DNA of 64,000 nucleotides from positions 186,001 to 250,000 of the forward strand of contig KK211224.1 of NCBI GenBank assembly GCA_000621185.1. The letters are read 5' to 3'. Made by a program: the position numbers and the translations under genes. Shown here in pieces: positions 30,448-39,121 of this stretch; the stretch's first letter is position 1, and every line of letters begins with the position of its first letter. The notes under the pieces were generated by a model that searched no databases, was not told the origin of the DNA, and saw only the letters and a program-made list of their open reading frames with translations. Origin of the DNA: Franconibacter pulveris DSM 19144. Lineage in GTDB: Bacteria > Pseudomonadota > Gammaproteobacteria > Enterobacterales > Enterobacteriaceae.

Positions 30448-31390
30448 CCGCCAGCGCCACGCCGTTTTTCCCGGCGTGTTTTACGCGGTACATCGCCTCG
30501 TCGGCGTGGCGCAGCGCCTCGTTAAAATCCTCATTCCGCCGCACTTCATAAATGCCAATCGAAGCGCCAATCTGCGCCGTGCCGTTATCCAGCTCAAACG
30601 GCGTAAGCGCGGCGTCCAGGCAGCCGCGCGCGGCGGTGTCGGTCAGCGGATGGCGCAGGCTGAAGGGCAGCAGCAGGATAAATTCGTCGCCGCCGAGCCG
30701 GCCGATTTCTACCCCCGGCGGGCAGGCTTCGCGCATGCGCTGAGCAAGCTGAATAAGCACCACGTCGCCGCTGCGGTGGCCGAGCGTGTCGTTCACATGT
30801 TTAAAGTTATCCAGATCGATAAACGCCACGCTGAGCGGCCCCTGCGGCTGTAAGGCGTCAAAGCGGCTTTGCAGCGCGTGACGGTTGGCGAGGCCGGTTA
30901 GCGGATCGTGGTTCGCAAGCTTCGCCAGCTGCGCTTCATACTGTTTTTCTTTGGTCATGTCGATATGCGTGCCGGTCACTTTCAACGGGCTGCCTTCGGC
31001 ATCCCACTCGGTGACGCGCCCGCGATCGAGCACCCAGGTAACGGTGCCGTTTTTATGCTGCATGCGGTGCAGCGCTTCATAAAAAGGGGCTTTACCCTCA
31101 AGGTGGTTATAAAACGCCGCCAGCACCATCGCCCGGTCTTCCGGGTGCAGGTGCTCGCGCCAGACGTCAAAGTGGGCGCTCAGCTCTTTAGGCTGATAGC
31201 CGAGCATCGAGCCCCAGCGGCGGTTATAGATAATCAGCTTGCCGCTGGGAATATCCAGTTGCCACAGGCACAGGCCGGTGCCGTCCAGCGCCGCGCTAAG
31301 CTTGTGGCGGGCGTCATGGGCGATTCGCTTTAACCGGGCGTTGTGTTTTTTCAGTTTCTGGATCTGCTGTTTGAGCGCGAGTTCGGACAT
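30443..31390 (-). CDS. PAS-GGDEF diguanylate cyclase
   Basis: About 315 aa. An N-terminal coiled coil (QQIQKLKKHNARLKRIAHD) precedes a PAS_3 domain with its PAC motif (about 45-155; WRWGSML-type YNRRWGSMLGYQPKEL, VTGTHIDMTKEKQYEAQL). The GGDEF domain has DLDNFKHVNDTLGH and an intact RLGGDEF. The I-site position reads CPPGVEIG, so no RxxD product-inhibition site. No membrane segment, so it senses a cytoplasmic cue. Start taken at ATG 31390; ATG 31420 is possible and neither has a clear ribosome-binding site. Confidence 0.9.
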   Translation of the reverse strand: MSELALKQQIQKLKKHNARLKRIAHDARHKLSAALDGTGLCLWQLDIPSGKLIIYNRRWGSMLGYQPKELSAHFDVWREHLHPEDRAMVLAAFYNHLEGKAPFYEALHRMQHKNGTVTWVLDRGRVTEWDAEGSPLKVTGTHIDMTKEKQYEAQLAKLANHDPLTGLANRHALQSRFDALQPQGPLSVAFIDLDNFKHVNDTLGHRSGDVVLIQLAQRMREACPPGVEIGRLGGDEFILLLPFSLRHPLTDTAARGCLDAALTPFELDNGTAQIGASIGIYEVRRNEDFNEALRHADEAMYRVKHAGKNGVALAE

Positions 31391-31489
31391 CGATAAGCAT
31401 TGTGAATAAATAATGCCCATTTTTGGCAGGAGTGATTGAGCTTGTAAATATGGCGTGAAAAATAAGATACCCCCGCCCGCAGGCGAGGG

Positions 31490-32380
31490 TCAGGTGCGGA
31501 CGTGACGCTCTCTGGCGACCGTCAGCGCCAGCAGGATAAGCAGCGCGCCGCCCACCTGCGACAGCGTCATCACTTCGCCATACCACAGCGCCGAGAAAAC
31601 AGCCGCCCACACCGGCTCCATCAGCATGATGAGCCCGCCGTTGGGCGTATAGGCCAGCCGCTGCGCATAGTTTTGTAAAAAGAAGCGCAGGCAGGTGGGA
31701 ATGAGAATGCTGAGCGCAAGCCATGTCCAGGCGGGGGCATTGAGCGCGGTGGGCCACGGCTCGAGCCACAGGCTCACCGGCAACGCCAGCAGGCCCACCG
31801 CCATCATCTGCATGGCGGCGAACAGCACCACCGGCTGGTCGGCGGCGAAGCGGTTATTCAGGCTGAAGTAAAAGGCGAAAATCGCCGCCGCGCCAAAAAA
31901 CCAGAGCTGGCCCGCCTCGAACTGCCACTGGAGAAAGCCGTTGCCCACCAGCAGCGCAATGCCGGGCAGGGCGAGCAGCAGGGCGAACCCGATGCGCTTC
32001 GACAGCGCCTGGCGGAACAACAGCCACCCTGCGAACGGCACCAGCAGCGGCCCGAGGCAGGTGAGAAACGCGCCAACGCCCAGCGCGGTCGTGAGATGCA
32101 GCGCCACAATCCAGCACATCATCGAGCCGCAAATCAGGCTGCCGATGGCGAAGGCGGGCCACAGGCTGCGCCGCCATTCGCGCCGGTCGGCGGCGGGCGC
32201 CGCCAGGCCCAGCAGCAGGCCGCCCGCCAGAAAGCGCACGGCGATAAAAAAGACCGGCGGCAGCGCGCCGAGCGCCTCTTTGGAGAAGATCCAGCCCGCC
32301 CCGGCGCAGAGCGTCACCAGCAGCAGCAGGCTTTCGCTTTTGCGCGCAGGCAGCATGGCCGCGCCGCTTCGCGCCATCAT
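31490..32380 (-). CDS. EamA/DMT-family transporter, last gene of the sugar-amine operon
   Basis: 296 aa with ten hydrophobic segments in two EamA repeats. Drug/metabolite transporters of this type often export amino acids or related metabolites. The start overlaps the stop of the epimerase gene (ATGATG/TGA at 32377-32380), so it is translated with the operon. In context it could remove the amino acid or amine released by the deglycase, or relieve sugar-amine overload; this is inference. No terminator is obvious beyond it. Confidence 0.85.
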   Translation of the reverse strand: MMARSGAAMLPARKSESLLLLVTLCAGAGWIFSKEALGALPPVFFIAVRFLAGGLLLGLAAPAADRREWRRSLWPAFAIGSLICGSMMCWIVALHLTTALGVGAFLTCLGPLLVPFAGWLLFRQALSKRIGFALLLALPGIALLVGNGFLQWQFEAGQLWFFGAAAIFAFYFSLNNRFAADQPVVLFAAMQMMAVGLLALPVSLWLEPWPTALNAPAWTWLALSILIPTCLRFFLQNYAQRLAYTPNGGLIMLMEPVWAAVFSALWYGEVMTLSQVGGALLILLALTVARERHVRT

Positions 32381-33204
32381 GCGAGCGCGTCGCGCAGGAA
32401 CGCAATGCTCTGGCGCATCGGCTCAAGCGGCTCCTGCCAGTAGCGCCCGCCGGCTATCTCAAGCGACAGCAAACCGTTATAGCCGCCTTCGCGAAGGGCG
32501 CTGAGGTAGCTTTTCAGCGGCAGGTTGCCGTCGCCGAGCGCCAGATGGCCCGCAGGGGTGCCGTCGATAAAATGGCAGTGGCGCAGCTTCGGCCCGAAGG
32601 CGTTGAGATAATCCGTCACGCTGTCGCCGCCCACCGCCATGCCGACGATATCCAGCGCCGCGTCAAGCGCAGGCGAACTGACTTCGTTAACCAGAGACGC
32701 CAGTTCATGCACGGTGCTGGCGAGGTTACTCTCGCGCGGCTGCAATACCTCCAGCACCAGCGTCACGCCGCGGCTTTCCGCAAGGTGCGCCAGCTGCGCC
32801 AGGGCGTCCACCGCGCGGCTGCGCGCCGCGGCGGGCTCATCCTCTTCATAACCCCAGCCTGGGGTCATAAACAGCAGCGGCGACCCAAGGCTTTCGCATA
32901 TCTCCAGGCTACGGCGGAAATAGTTAATGCTGTACTCCCGCTGCTGCGGGTTTTCGGCGGCGATATTGACCGGGTAGACGCACTGCTCCGGCGTGAAACA
33001 GGCGAGCTTCAGTTCGCGCGCCGCCAGTTCCCGCCTGAGTGTTTGCAGGTCCGCTTCCTGCACGGTGTCGATATGCAGGTGCGGCGCAACGCCCCACAGT
33101 TCAAACCACTGCACGCCGAGCGCGGCGACATCGTCCAGGCAGTGGTTCAGCCGGTAGTGCGAATAAGTAAAGTTGGTGGCGCAGATATGGCTGGCGTTAA
33201 GCAT
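32377..33204 (-). CDS. Sugar phosphate isomerase/epimerase, TIM barrel (FrlC-like)
   Basis: 275 aa AP_endonuc_2/xylose-isomerase-like barrel. Metal-ligand-type positions include Glu in VTLVLEVLQPRESN, Asp in ALDIVGM, His in RHCHFIDG, and Glu in LLSLEIAGGRYW. Size and layout match E. coli FrlC, a 3-epimerase that feeds psicoselysine into the fructoselysine pathway. It starts 2 bp after the ABC ATPase stop with GAGG before ATG. In this operon it may interconvert epimeric sugar-amines; substrate unproven. Confidence 0.85.
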   Translation of the reverse strand: MLNASHICATNFTYSHYRLNHCLDDVAALGVQWFELWGVAPHLHIDTVQEADLQTLRRELAARELKLACFTPEQCVYPVNIAAENPQQREYSINYFRRSLEICESLGSPLLFMTPGWGYEEDEPAAARSRAVDALAQLAHLAESRGVTLVLEVLQPRESNLASTVHELASLVNEVSSPALDAALDIVGMAVGGDSVTDYLNAFGPKLRHCHFIDGTPAGHLALGDGNLPLKSYLSALREGGYNGLLSLEIAGGRYWQEPLEPMRQSIAFLRDALA

Positions 33205-33206
33205 GA

Positions 33207-33947
33207 TTATTCCTCGCTGATGGGGTTGAGCACGCGTTGTAAAAACTCGCGGGTGCGCGGGTGGGAAGGATTGGTCAGCACCTGGCGCGCCGGGCCTTCT
33301 TCGGTCACCACGCCGCCATCGATAAACACCACGCGGTCGGCCACTTCGCGGGCGAAGGCGATTTCGTGGGTTACCACCACCATCGTCATCCCCTGATTCG
33401 CCAGCTCGCGCATCACTTTCAGCACGTCGCCTACCAGTTCCGGGTCGAGCGCCGAGGTGGGTTCGTCGAACAAAATGGCCCGAGGGCGCATCGCGAGCGC
33501 ACGGGCTATCGCCACGCGCTGCTGCTGGCCGCCGGAGAGATCCTGCGGGTATGAATGCGCCTTGTGGTCCATCCCCACCTGTTTAAGCAGCTCCATGCCA
33601 TATTCCCGGGCGGGGCCGGGGCGCTCGCCTTTGACGTAAATCGGTCCTTCGGTGACATTCTCCAGCACTGTGCGGTGCGGGAAGAGGTTAAAGCGCTGGA
33701 AGACCATCGCCACCTCGCCGCGCACCTGGCTTAGCGCGCGCTCGCTGCCGTCCACCCGCACGCCGTCGAAAATGATCTCACCGCTCTGGTAGTTCTCAAG
33801 CCCGTTGATGCAGCGCAGCAGGGTCGACTTGCCGGAGCCGGAAGGGCCGATGATGCAAACCACCTCCTGGCGGTTGATGGTTAAGTTGATGCCGTTCAGC
33901 ACGTGCACCGCGCCGTAACTTTTATGGACGTTGCGATATTCAATCAT
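33207..33947 (-). CDS. Polar amino-acid-type ABC transporter ATPase
   Basis: 246 aa. Walker [10 protein letters not shown], signature [15 protein letters not shown], Walker [15 protein letters not shown] and H-loop VTHE are all intact. Closest family is GlnQ/HisP. ATG 33947 overlaps the TGA of the permease; in-frame upstream codons lie inside the permease gene. Energises the importer formed with 33947-34609 and 34653-35408. Confidence 0.95.
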   Translation of the reverse strand: MIEYRNVHKSYGAVHVLNGINLTINRQEVVCIIGPSGSGKSTLLRCINGLENYQSGEIIFDGVRVDGSERALSQVRGEVAMVFQRFNLFPHRTVLENVTEGPIYVKGERPGPAREYGMELLKQVGMDHKAHSYPQDLSGGQQQRVAIARALAMRPRAILFDEPTSALDPELVGDVLKVMRELANQGMTMVVVTHEIAFAREVADRVVFIDGGVVTEEGPARQVLTNPSHPRTREFLQRVLNPISEE

Positions 33948-34609
33948 CAGTGGCTCCGACGCTTGTTCATGGCGTGTTCCACCCGGCGGCACAGCCACAT
34001 CAGCGGCCAGCACATCACCAGATAGAGCAGGGCGACCAGCGTGAAAACGGTGGTGTTCTGGAAGGTCGCCGAGGCGAGCAGCTTCCCTTGCAGCGAAAGT
34101 TCCGCCACGGTGATGGTGGAGGCGAGCGAGCTGTCCTTGAGCATCATCACCATGGTGTTGCCGTAGGAGGGCCAGATAATCTTGATGGCCTGCGGCAAAA
34201 TAACGCGGCGCATCATCAGGCGCTTCGACATGCCAAGCGTCTGCGCCGCCTCGATCTGCCCCTTGTCGATAGCCTGAATGCCGGCGCGGAAATCCTCCGC
34301 CTGGTAAACCGAATAGGCGATGCCGAGGCCGATAATGGCGGCGGTCAGCGCCGACATCTCGATACCGATATCGGGCAGCACAAAGTAGATATAGAAAAGC
34401 TGAACCAGCATCGGGATGCCGCGCAGCACGTTAACCACCGCGCCGCTCACCAGGCGCAGCGGACGGTGGGCCGAAAGGCGCATCAGCGCCCACGTCAGCC
34501 CGAGCAGGGTCGAGAGGATAAGCGAACAAAAGGTAACCAGTACCGTGTATTTCACCCCCTCCACCAGGATGGGGAGGGCGGTGGCGCTGAAGGTAAAAAA
34601 GTCGTTCAT
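33947..34609 (-). CDS. Polar amino-acid-type ABC transporter permease
   Basis: 220 aa, about five membrane helices. The ATPase-coupling EAA loop is [24 protein letters not shown], and the N-terminal [20 protein letters not shown] plus [18 protein letters not shown] is typical of HisM/GlnP permeases. One permease gene only, so the channel is probably a homodimer. ATG 34609 has AGGA at 6 nt, better than GTG 34624. Confidence 0.94.
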   Translation of the reverse strand: MNDFFTFSATALPILVEGVKYTVLVTFCSLILSTLLGLTWALMRLSAHRPLRLVSGAVVNVLRGIPMLVQLFYIYFVLPDIGIEMSALTAAIIGLGIAYSVYQAEDFRAGIQAIDKGQIEAAQTLGMSKRLMMRRVILPQAIKIIWPSYGNTMVMMLKDSSLASTITVAELSLQGKLLASATFQNTTVFTLVALLYLVMCWPLMWLCRRVEHAMNKRRSH

Positions 34610-34632
34610 CGCGGTTCCTGTCACGGGGTATC

Positions 34633-34648
34633 AGGGGCTGCGCCCCCT
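34633..34648 (-). repeat. Intercistronic stem-loop between binding-protein and permease genes
   Basis: GGGGC - GCA - GCCCC on the minus strand without a T run, directly after the binding-protein stop. Such stems protect the upstream message and give more binding protein than membrane components. Confidence 0.55.
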
Positions 34649-34652
34649 TGTT

Positions 34653-35408
34653 TTAATTAAGCTTCCACTTTTCCAGCAGCGCCGTAATCTCACCGTTGCT
34701 CTGCATGGTGGCGATGGCTTCGTTAAGCTTCGCCAGCTGCTGCGCTTCGTCCTTGCGCACGCCAAGCCCGAGCGAGCCCGGCAGCACCGGCTTGTAGCTT
34801 TTCACCAGCCGCACGTTGGGATATTCGCCAAGCGAGAGGTAATAGGCCATGGAAGGGGTATCGCCAAAGCCCGCTTTGATGCGCCCGGCGTTCACGTCTT
34901 TCATGATGCCGGTGAGGGTGTCGTAAGCTTTCACATCCTTGAAGATGTTGGCCTGCTTGAGCGGCTCGATAAAAATCGTGCCCATCTGCGCGCCCACTAC
35001 CGCGCCCGGCAACTCTTTAAAGGAGGTGTAGTCTTTGGTGTCCTCTTTACGCACGATCATCCCTTCGCCGTAGCTATACACTGGCGTGGTGAAATCGATC
35101 ACTTTTTTGCGCGGCTCGGTGATGTACATGCCGGTGGCGATAAGGTCTATCTTGCCGGTGCGCAGCGCCGGAATAAGCGCCGAGAAATCCATCGCCTTAA
35201 ATTCCACCTCATAACCCGCGTGCTTTGCGGCCTGGCGGGCGATATCCAGCATAAAGCCGTCCAGCTCATGGGTTTTCGGGTTCAGAAAGGAGATGGGAAT
35301 GCCGTTGGCTTCGGTGCCGACCACCAGCTTTTCGGCGGCCCCGGCGGGTAAGGCAAGCGAGAGTGCGGCCAACAGCGCTACTGAACAGGCTAAGGTTTTC
35401 ATCTTCAT
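34653..35408 (-). CDS. Periplasmic solute-binding protein, amino-acid family 3
   Basis: 251 aa with a signal peptide (ALPAGAA). SBP_bac_3 fold: LVVGTEANGIPISFLNP, LDGFMLDIARQAAKHAGYEVEF, ALIPALRTGKIDLIATGMYITEPRKKVIDFT, ending LLEKWKLN. The usual Arg in the ligand site appears in TEPRKK. ATG 35408 has GGAG at 6 nt. The family normally binds amino acids or opines, which would suit a fructosyl-amino acid. It follows the kinase gene by 65 bp. Confidence 0.94.
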   Translation of the reverse strand: MKMKTLACSVALLAALSLALPAGAAEKLVVGTEANGIPISFLNPKTHELDGFMLDIARQAAKHAGYEVEFKAMDFSALIPALRTGKIDLIATGMYITEPRKKVIDFTTPVYSYGEGMIVRKEDTKDYTSFKELPGAVVGAQMGTIFIEPLKQANIFKDVKAYDTLTGIMKDVNAGRIKAGFGDTPSMAYYLSLGEYPNVRLVKSYKPVLPGSLGLGVRKDEAQQLAKLNEAIATMQSNGEITALLEKWKLN

Positions 35409-35473
35409 GTCTTGCTCCACGTAAAAAAGGTTGGATTGCAGCCCGCCTGCGGCGGCGCGTTATGGCATTGCGA

Positions 35474-36304
35474 CTACGGTTGTTGTTTTGCCTCCGGCGG
35501 CAACGGCGTTAGCGGCACGCCGCTGCCGAATGCGCCGAGGCGTTCGCAAACCCGCGCCGAGGCGAGAGCCGCATCGTGCGCGGCGTCGGCAAGCGTCGCC
35601 CCCTGGCCAAGCTTCACCAGCAGCGTGGCGATAAACGCATCCCCCGCGCCGAGGCTGTCGACAATCTGCGTCGGCAGCGCGGGCTGGCGGTGGCGTTCGC
35701 CCCGGTGGCTGATAATCGCGCCGTCCGCGCCCTGCGTGACCAGCACGGTGGCGACGCCCGCCGCGTGGGCGTTGGCAATCAGCGTTTCAATCGCCTGCGG
35801 CGTGCTGCCGCTGCGCGAAAAGGTGGCGACCTGCACCCAGCGAAGCAGCGGCTCGGCCCAGGCGTCGTCGCGCGAGCCGAAGTCGAACGAGAGCGGCGCG
35901 CAGGCGGCAAGCTGGGGAAGCTGCGCTTCCAGCCCGCTGTAATCGCTGGTGTGCAGCAGGTCGAAGCCCGCAAGCCACGCCAGGTCCGCCTCGCTCAGCC
36001 GCAGCTGGTAAGGCGGCGGCACGGAGCCGACGAAAAAGCGGTTGCCTTCGGCGTCGATATCGATTTGCGAAAGCGCGTTAAAGCTTTCGTTGATCCGCAC
36101 GCGGCTGATGTCCACCCCTTCAGCGCAAAGCGCGTGGCGAATCACGCCCGCCGGAATATCGTTGCCGGTGATGCCGAGGTAGGCGGCCTGCGCCCCGGCC
36201 TGGCGGCCAAAAACCGCGAAGTTGAGCGCATTGCCGCCCGCGAACATCAGGTCGCAGTGCAGGTAGCGGTCAATCACGTTGTCACCCACTCCACAAATTC
36301 GCAT
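35474..36304 (-). CDS. PfkB-family sugar kinase (FrlD/FraD-like)
   Basis: 276 aa ribokinase-family enzyme. Sugar-site motif FAGGNALNFAVFGRQAG near residue 20, catalytic anion-hole motif DSLGAGDAFIATLL near residue 230, and LVTQGADGAIISHRG. Length and motif spacing resemble FrlD, which phosphorylates fructoselysine on O6. Likely phosphorylates the imported sugar-amine before deglycation. ATG 36304 lies 5 bp after the deglycase stop (translational coupling); TTG 36313 is an unlikely start. Confidence 0.88.
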   Translation of the reverse strand: MRICGVGDNVIDRYLHCDLMFAGGNALNFAVFGRQAGAQAAYLGITGNDIPAGVIRHALCAEGVDISRVRINESFNALSQIDIDAEGNRFFVGSVPPPYQLRLSEADLAWLAGFDLLHTSDYSGLEAQLPQLAACAPLSFDFGSRDDAWAEPLLRWVQVATFSRSGSTPQAIETLIANAHAAGVATVLVTQGADGAIISHRGERHRQPALPTQIVDSLGAGDAFIATLLVKLGQGATLADAAHDAALASARVCERLGAFGSGVPLTPLPPEAKQQP

Positions 36305-36309
36305 AGCTA

Positions 36310-37347
36310 TCAATATTCCACTTTGTACATGTAACGGCGGTCGTCGAGAGAGTGGCCGGTGTGATGCTCCAGGTGATCTGCAAGACGCGTGCCCATCAGG
36401 CCCAGCGCGATGGCGGCGAAGCGCGCTTTCACTTCTGGCGCCGCGCCCGGCAGGGTAAAGCCAGCGGCGTCAAACACATGGACGTTTTCGGTGTAGCGGC
36501 GGGCGAAGTCGATGGCGCGCTGCGTCATGGCGCGGCTGTCGTCATCGGCGTGGAACACTACCAGATGCGCGCCCGGCAAAATCATCTCAAACGGGCCGTG
36601 GCAGAAATCCCCCGCCAGCACCGGGGTGGCGTTGCGCCACTGCATCTCCATCAGGTAGCAGTAGGAAAGCGTGTAGGCCGCGCCGTAGTTCGCGCCAGCG
36701 GCGGTAACGTAAATATCGCCGCCCTTCGCGATGGATTTCGCAATGGCGTCGCCGACGGCTTCTTGTTTATCGAGGTACTGTTGCAGCGCCGCAGGCAGCG
36801 CGGGCAGGGCGGCGCGCCAGGCGCTGACGTCCACGTTATCCACGCGCTCCAGCAGTTCAATCACCAGTTGCAGCAGCAGAAGCTGTTTGCCTGGCGTCAC
36901 GGTGCGCGGGCTGTGGTAAACCAGCGCGGTGTCGGCGGTATTGGCGAGCGGCGTGTTCAGCTCCTGGCTTAGCGAAACCACATACGCGCCGTAAGATTTC
37001 GCAAAGTCCGCCGCCTGCGCCGTTTCCGGCGTGGCGCCGGAGTGCGAGGAGAGGATCACCAGCGAGGACGCCCCCAGACGAGCAGGCGGCAGCGCCATAA
37101 ACTCCGCCGCGTTCAGGTTCCACGCCTGAAGCGTTTTACTGTGGCGGCAGAGCAGGGCGTGGGCATGCACAGAAGAAGAGAATGAGCCGCCGCAGCCGAC
37201 AAAATAGATATCTTTCAGCGGGCGGGAGGCGACCGCCTCTGCGATGCCGGCGATGGCGTTTTTCTGCGCCAGCACTTTCTCAAGCGTCGGGATGAAGTCC
37301 GCTTCCAGCGGGCGCAGCGGCAGTGAAGCTGTGGTGTTTTGCGTCAT
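36310..37347 (-). CDS. SIS-domain sugar-amine phosphate deglycase (FrlB/FraB-like)
   Basis: 345 aa with two SIS domains: IYFVGCGGSFSSSVHAHAL at about 47-66, and SSHSGATPETAQAADFA at about 100-116 with the Ser/Thr phosphate site. The catalytic pair known from FraB is conserved in spacing: Glu234 (LMEMQW) and His250 (GDFCHGPFE), 16 residues apart as in FrlB. C-terminus DDRRYMYKVEY parallels FrlB DERRYYGGLVEY. Cleaves 6-phosphofructosyl-amines to glucose 6-phosphate plus amine. First gene of the operon. GlmS-like activities remain possible, but the E/H pair and neighbouring kinase argue for an Amadori deglycase. Confidence 0.88.
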   Translation of the reverse strand: MTQNTTASLPLRPLEADFIPTLEKVLAQKNAIAGIAEAVASRPLKDIYFVGCGGSFSSSVHAHALLCRHSKTLQAWNLNAAEFMALPPARLGASSLVILSSHSGATPETAQAADFAKSYGAYVVSLSQELNTPLANTADTALVYHSPRTVTPGKQLLLLQLVIELLERVDNVDVSAWRAALPALPAALQQYLDKQEAVGDAIAKSIAKGGDIYVTAAGANYGAAYTLSYCYLMEMQWRNATPVLAGDFCHGPFEMILPGAHLVVFHADDDSRAMTQRAIDFARRYTENVHVFDAAGFTLPGAAPEVKARFAAIALGLMGTRLADHLEHHTGHSLDDRRYMYKVEY

Positions 37348-37382
37348 GTTCGTTTACCTGTCCGTCTCGGTTGTTATGGGTG

Positions 37383-37396
37383 TGATAACGTTATCA
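37383..37396. promoter_or_regulatory. LacI-type operator O1
   Basis: Perfect 14-bp palindrome TGATAACGTTATCA with the central CG typical of LacI-family operators, 35 bp upstream of the deglycase start in the divergent promoter. Confidence 0.82.
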
Positions 37397-37452
37397 GTCC
37401 GTCTGCAAAATAAACCCGCGATTTACAGCAGCGGGTGGATTATCCTAAAATG

Positions 37453-37466
37453 AGAGAACGTTATCA
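37453..37466. promoter_or_regulatory. LacI-type operator O2
   Basis: AGAGAACGTTATCA, 12 of 14 matches to O1, centred 70 bp from it and nearer the regulator gene. Two operators at this spacing allow looping and autoregulation. A weaker copy (GGATAACGTTCTCC, 11 of 14) occurs at 38670-38683, at the regulator stop codon. Confidence 0.75.
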
Positions 37467-37577
37467 CACGGTGAATAATTCGCCGGTGTTAAAAAATTGT
37501 CAATGATCTTTTTCTTATGGTTTCGCCGGAAATCGATAACCTCCGGGAACAGAAAAGCGGAGCAGACAAGACGTCTT

Positions 37578-38675
37578 ATGAACAAGAAAAATAACCGAAT
37601 CACCGTGAAAGACGTGGCGCGCAAGGCGGGAGTTTCCACCGCGGCGGCGGGCCGGGCGCTGGGAGGTTACGGCTACGTCAGCGAGGAGCTGCGTGAAAAA
37701 ATCATGCGCGCCGCCGAAGAGCTGGGCTATGTGGCAAACCAGGTGGCGCGGGCGATGATCACCGGCAAAAGCCAGACTATCGGCGTCGTGGGCGCGGACA
37801 TCAGCAACCCCTTTTTCGCCGAGGCGCTGCGCGGCATCAGCGATATTGCCCGTCGCCACGAGTTCGGCGTGCTTATCACCAGCAGCGACGAAGACGTGCC
37901 GCGCGAGCAGGAGGCGGTGCGCATTCTGCTGGAGAAACAGGTGGACGGGCTTATCGTCTCGCCTGCCGACATCAACAATTGCCGCCATCTCGACCAGGCC
38001 ATCGCCCAGGGCATTCCGGTGGTGCTGCTCGACCGTAAGCTGCCGACGCTCGCCGCCGACGCGGTGCTTATCGATAACGTGCACGCCAGCCGCGAAGCCA
38101 CGCGCTACCTGCTAAGCTGCGGCCACCGACGCATCGCCATCATCACCGAGCTAAGCTCGGACTACGATACGCAACTGGCGCTGGAGCCGGAGAAGTTTGC
38201 GACGATCAACGCCGACCGGCTTAACTCCAGCGGCGCGCGCCTGCTCGGCTACCTGCTGGCGCACCACGAAGCGGGCGTGGCGGTGGAGAAAACCTTAATC
38301 CGCCGCACCGGCAAATACTGCGCCCAGCGCGCATTTGAAGAGACGCTGGCGGTGCTGGACGACGCCGCGCCCACGGCGGTTTTCGCGGTAGATAACGTCA
38401 TGACCCAGGGCGCCTGGCGCGCAGTGCGCGAGCGCGGCATCGCCGTGCCGCAAAAGCTCTCTTTCTTCGCCTTCGACGAACTCGACTGGCTGACGCTCAC
38501 CACCCCGCGCATTTCCACCGTCGCGCAGCCGATTCACCACATGGGCGTGCATGCCGCCGAGCTGCTTTTCAGGCGCATACGTGAGACAGATTTGCCTGTC
38601 TCCTGGCAAACGTATCAGGTGGAGATGAAGCTGCGCGAGTCGGTGGCGACGATCGCGGTGAAAGTAAAAGGATAA
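37578..38675 (+). CDS. LacI-family regulator of the sugar-amine operon
   Basis: 365 aa. N-terminal HTH and hinge: ITVKDVARKAGVSTAAAGRALGG and VANQVARAMITGKSQTIGVV. Periplasmic-binding-like effector domain follows (ISNPFFAEALRGI, PVVLLDRKLP, FFAFDELDWLTL). Slightly longer than LacI-type average (330-345), with an insertion around residues 190-225. ATG 37578 is placed before the conserved HTH; no strong ribosome-binding site. Divergent from the operon, with two matching operators in between. Confidence 0.93.
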   Translation: MNKKNNRITVKDVARKAGVSTAAAGRALGGYGYVSEELREKIMRAAEELGYVANQVARAMITGKSQTIGVVGADISNPFFAEALRGISDIARRHEFGVLITSSDEDVPREQEAVRILLEKQVDGLIVSPADINNCRHLDQAIAQGIPVVLLDRKLPTLAADAVLIDNVHASREATRYLLSCGHRRIAIITELSSDYDTQLALEPEKFATINADRLNSSGARLLGYLLAHHEAGVAVEKTLIRRTGKYCAQRAFEETLAVLDDAAPTAVFAVDNVMTQGAWRAVRERGIAVPQKLSFFAFDELDWLTLTTPRISTVAQPIHHMGVHAAELLFRRIRETDLPVSWQTYQVEMKLRESVATIAVKVKG

Positions 38676-38690
38676 CGTTCTCCGACGCGC

Positions 38691-39047
38691 TTAGCGCCGG
38701 TGCGTATTCACCACCTGGCCGATGCCTTCGCCTTCCAGCGCGTGCGCCGGGTCGGCGAAGAAGTCGATGTTGAAGTACGTCTCATCTGTCAGCAGCTCGA
38801 TGCGGTGCCAGTACTGCGGCGGGCTGATGCCGAAATGTCCGGCTTCGATAACCACTTCGATTTCCGGCGTTTCGTCATGCTGATGGTGAAAACCGATGTA
38901 TTTCACCGCGCCTGCCATCACCGAAAGACGGCCGTAAACCCCTTTTTTGGTGTTGTGGTGGGTAAGCAGCGCCTGCGGCACCGTCTCTTTGTTCCAGAAC
39001 GGGGTGGAACGGGTGTGACGAAAGTGGAAGGGAATTTGGTGTGCCAT
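38691..39047 (-). CDS. YeaR-like DUF1971 protein, third gene of the nor operon
   Basis: 118 aa, cupin-like TehB/YeaR family. HTRSTPFWNKETVPQALLTHHNTKKGVYGRLSV (in parts HTRSTPFWNKETVPQ and GVYGRLSVMAGAVKYIGF), IEVVIEAGHFGISPPQYWH and DETYFNIDFF match E. coli YeaR. In E. coli yeaR-yoaG is induced by nitrate/nitrite and nitric oxide. AGGAG before ATG 39047. It lies 74 bp behind norW on the same strand, across two hairpins. Biochemical role unknown; placement supports NO stress. Confidence 0.88.
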   Translation of the reverse strand: MAHQIPFHFRHTRSTPFWNKETVPQALLTHHNTKKGVYGRLSVMAGAVKYIGFHHQHDETPEIEVVIEAGHFGISPPQYWHRIELLTDETYFNIDFFADPAHALEGEGIGQVVNTHRR

Positions 39048-39066
39048 AATTTTCTCCTCGGGAAAG

Positions 39067-39088
39067 GCCCTGCATGAAGCCGCAGGGC
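39067..39088 (-). repeat. Hairpin between norW and the yeaR-like gene
   Basis: GCCCTGC - 8 nt - GCAGGGC; a second stem, GCTGCG/CGCAGC, lies just upstream. Without a proper T run it is more likely an mRNA-processing or stability element than a full stop. Confidence 0.45.
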
Positions 39089-39121
39089 AAGCTGGCTGCG
39101 CCTTTCGACGCAGCGAGGTTT

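Noticed and set aside
38670..38683. Third LacI-type operator (GGATAACGTTCTCC)
   Set aside because: 11 of 14 matches but lies at the regulator's own stop codon, 1.2 kb from the promoter; may be chance. Mentioned with O2 but not listed as a site.
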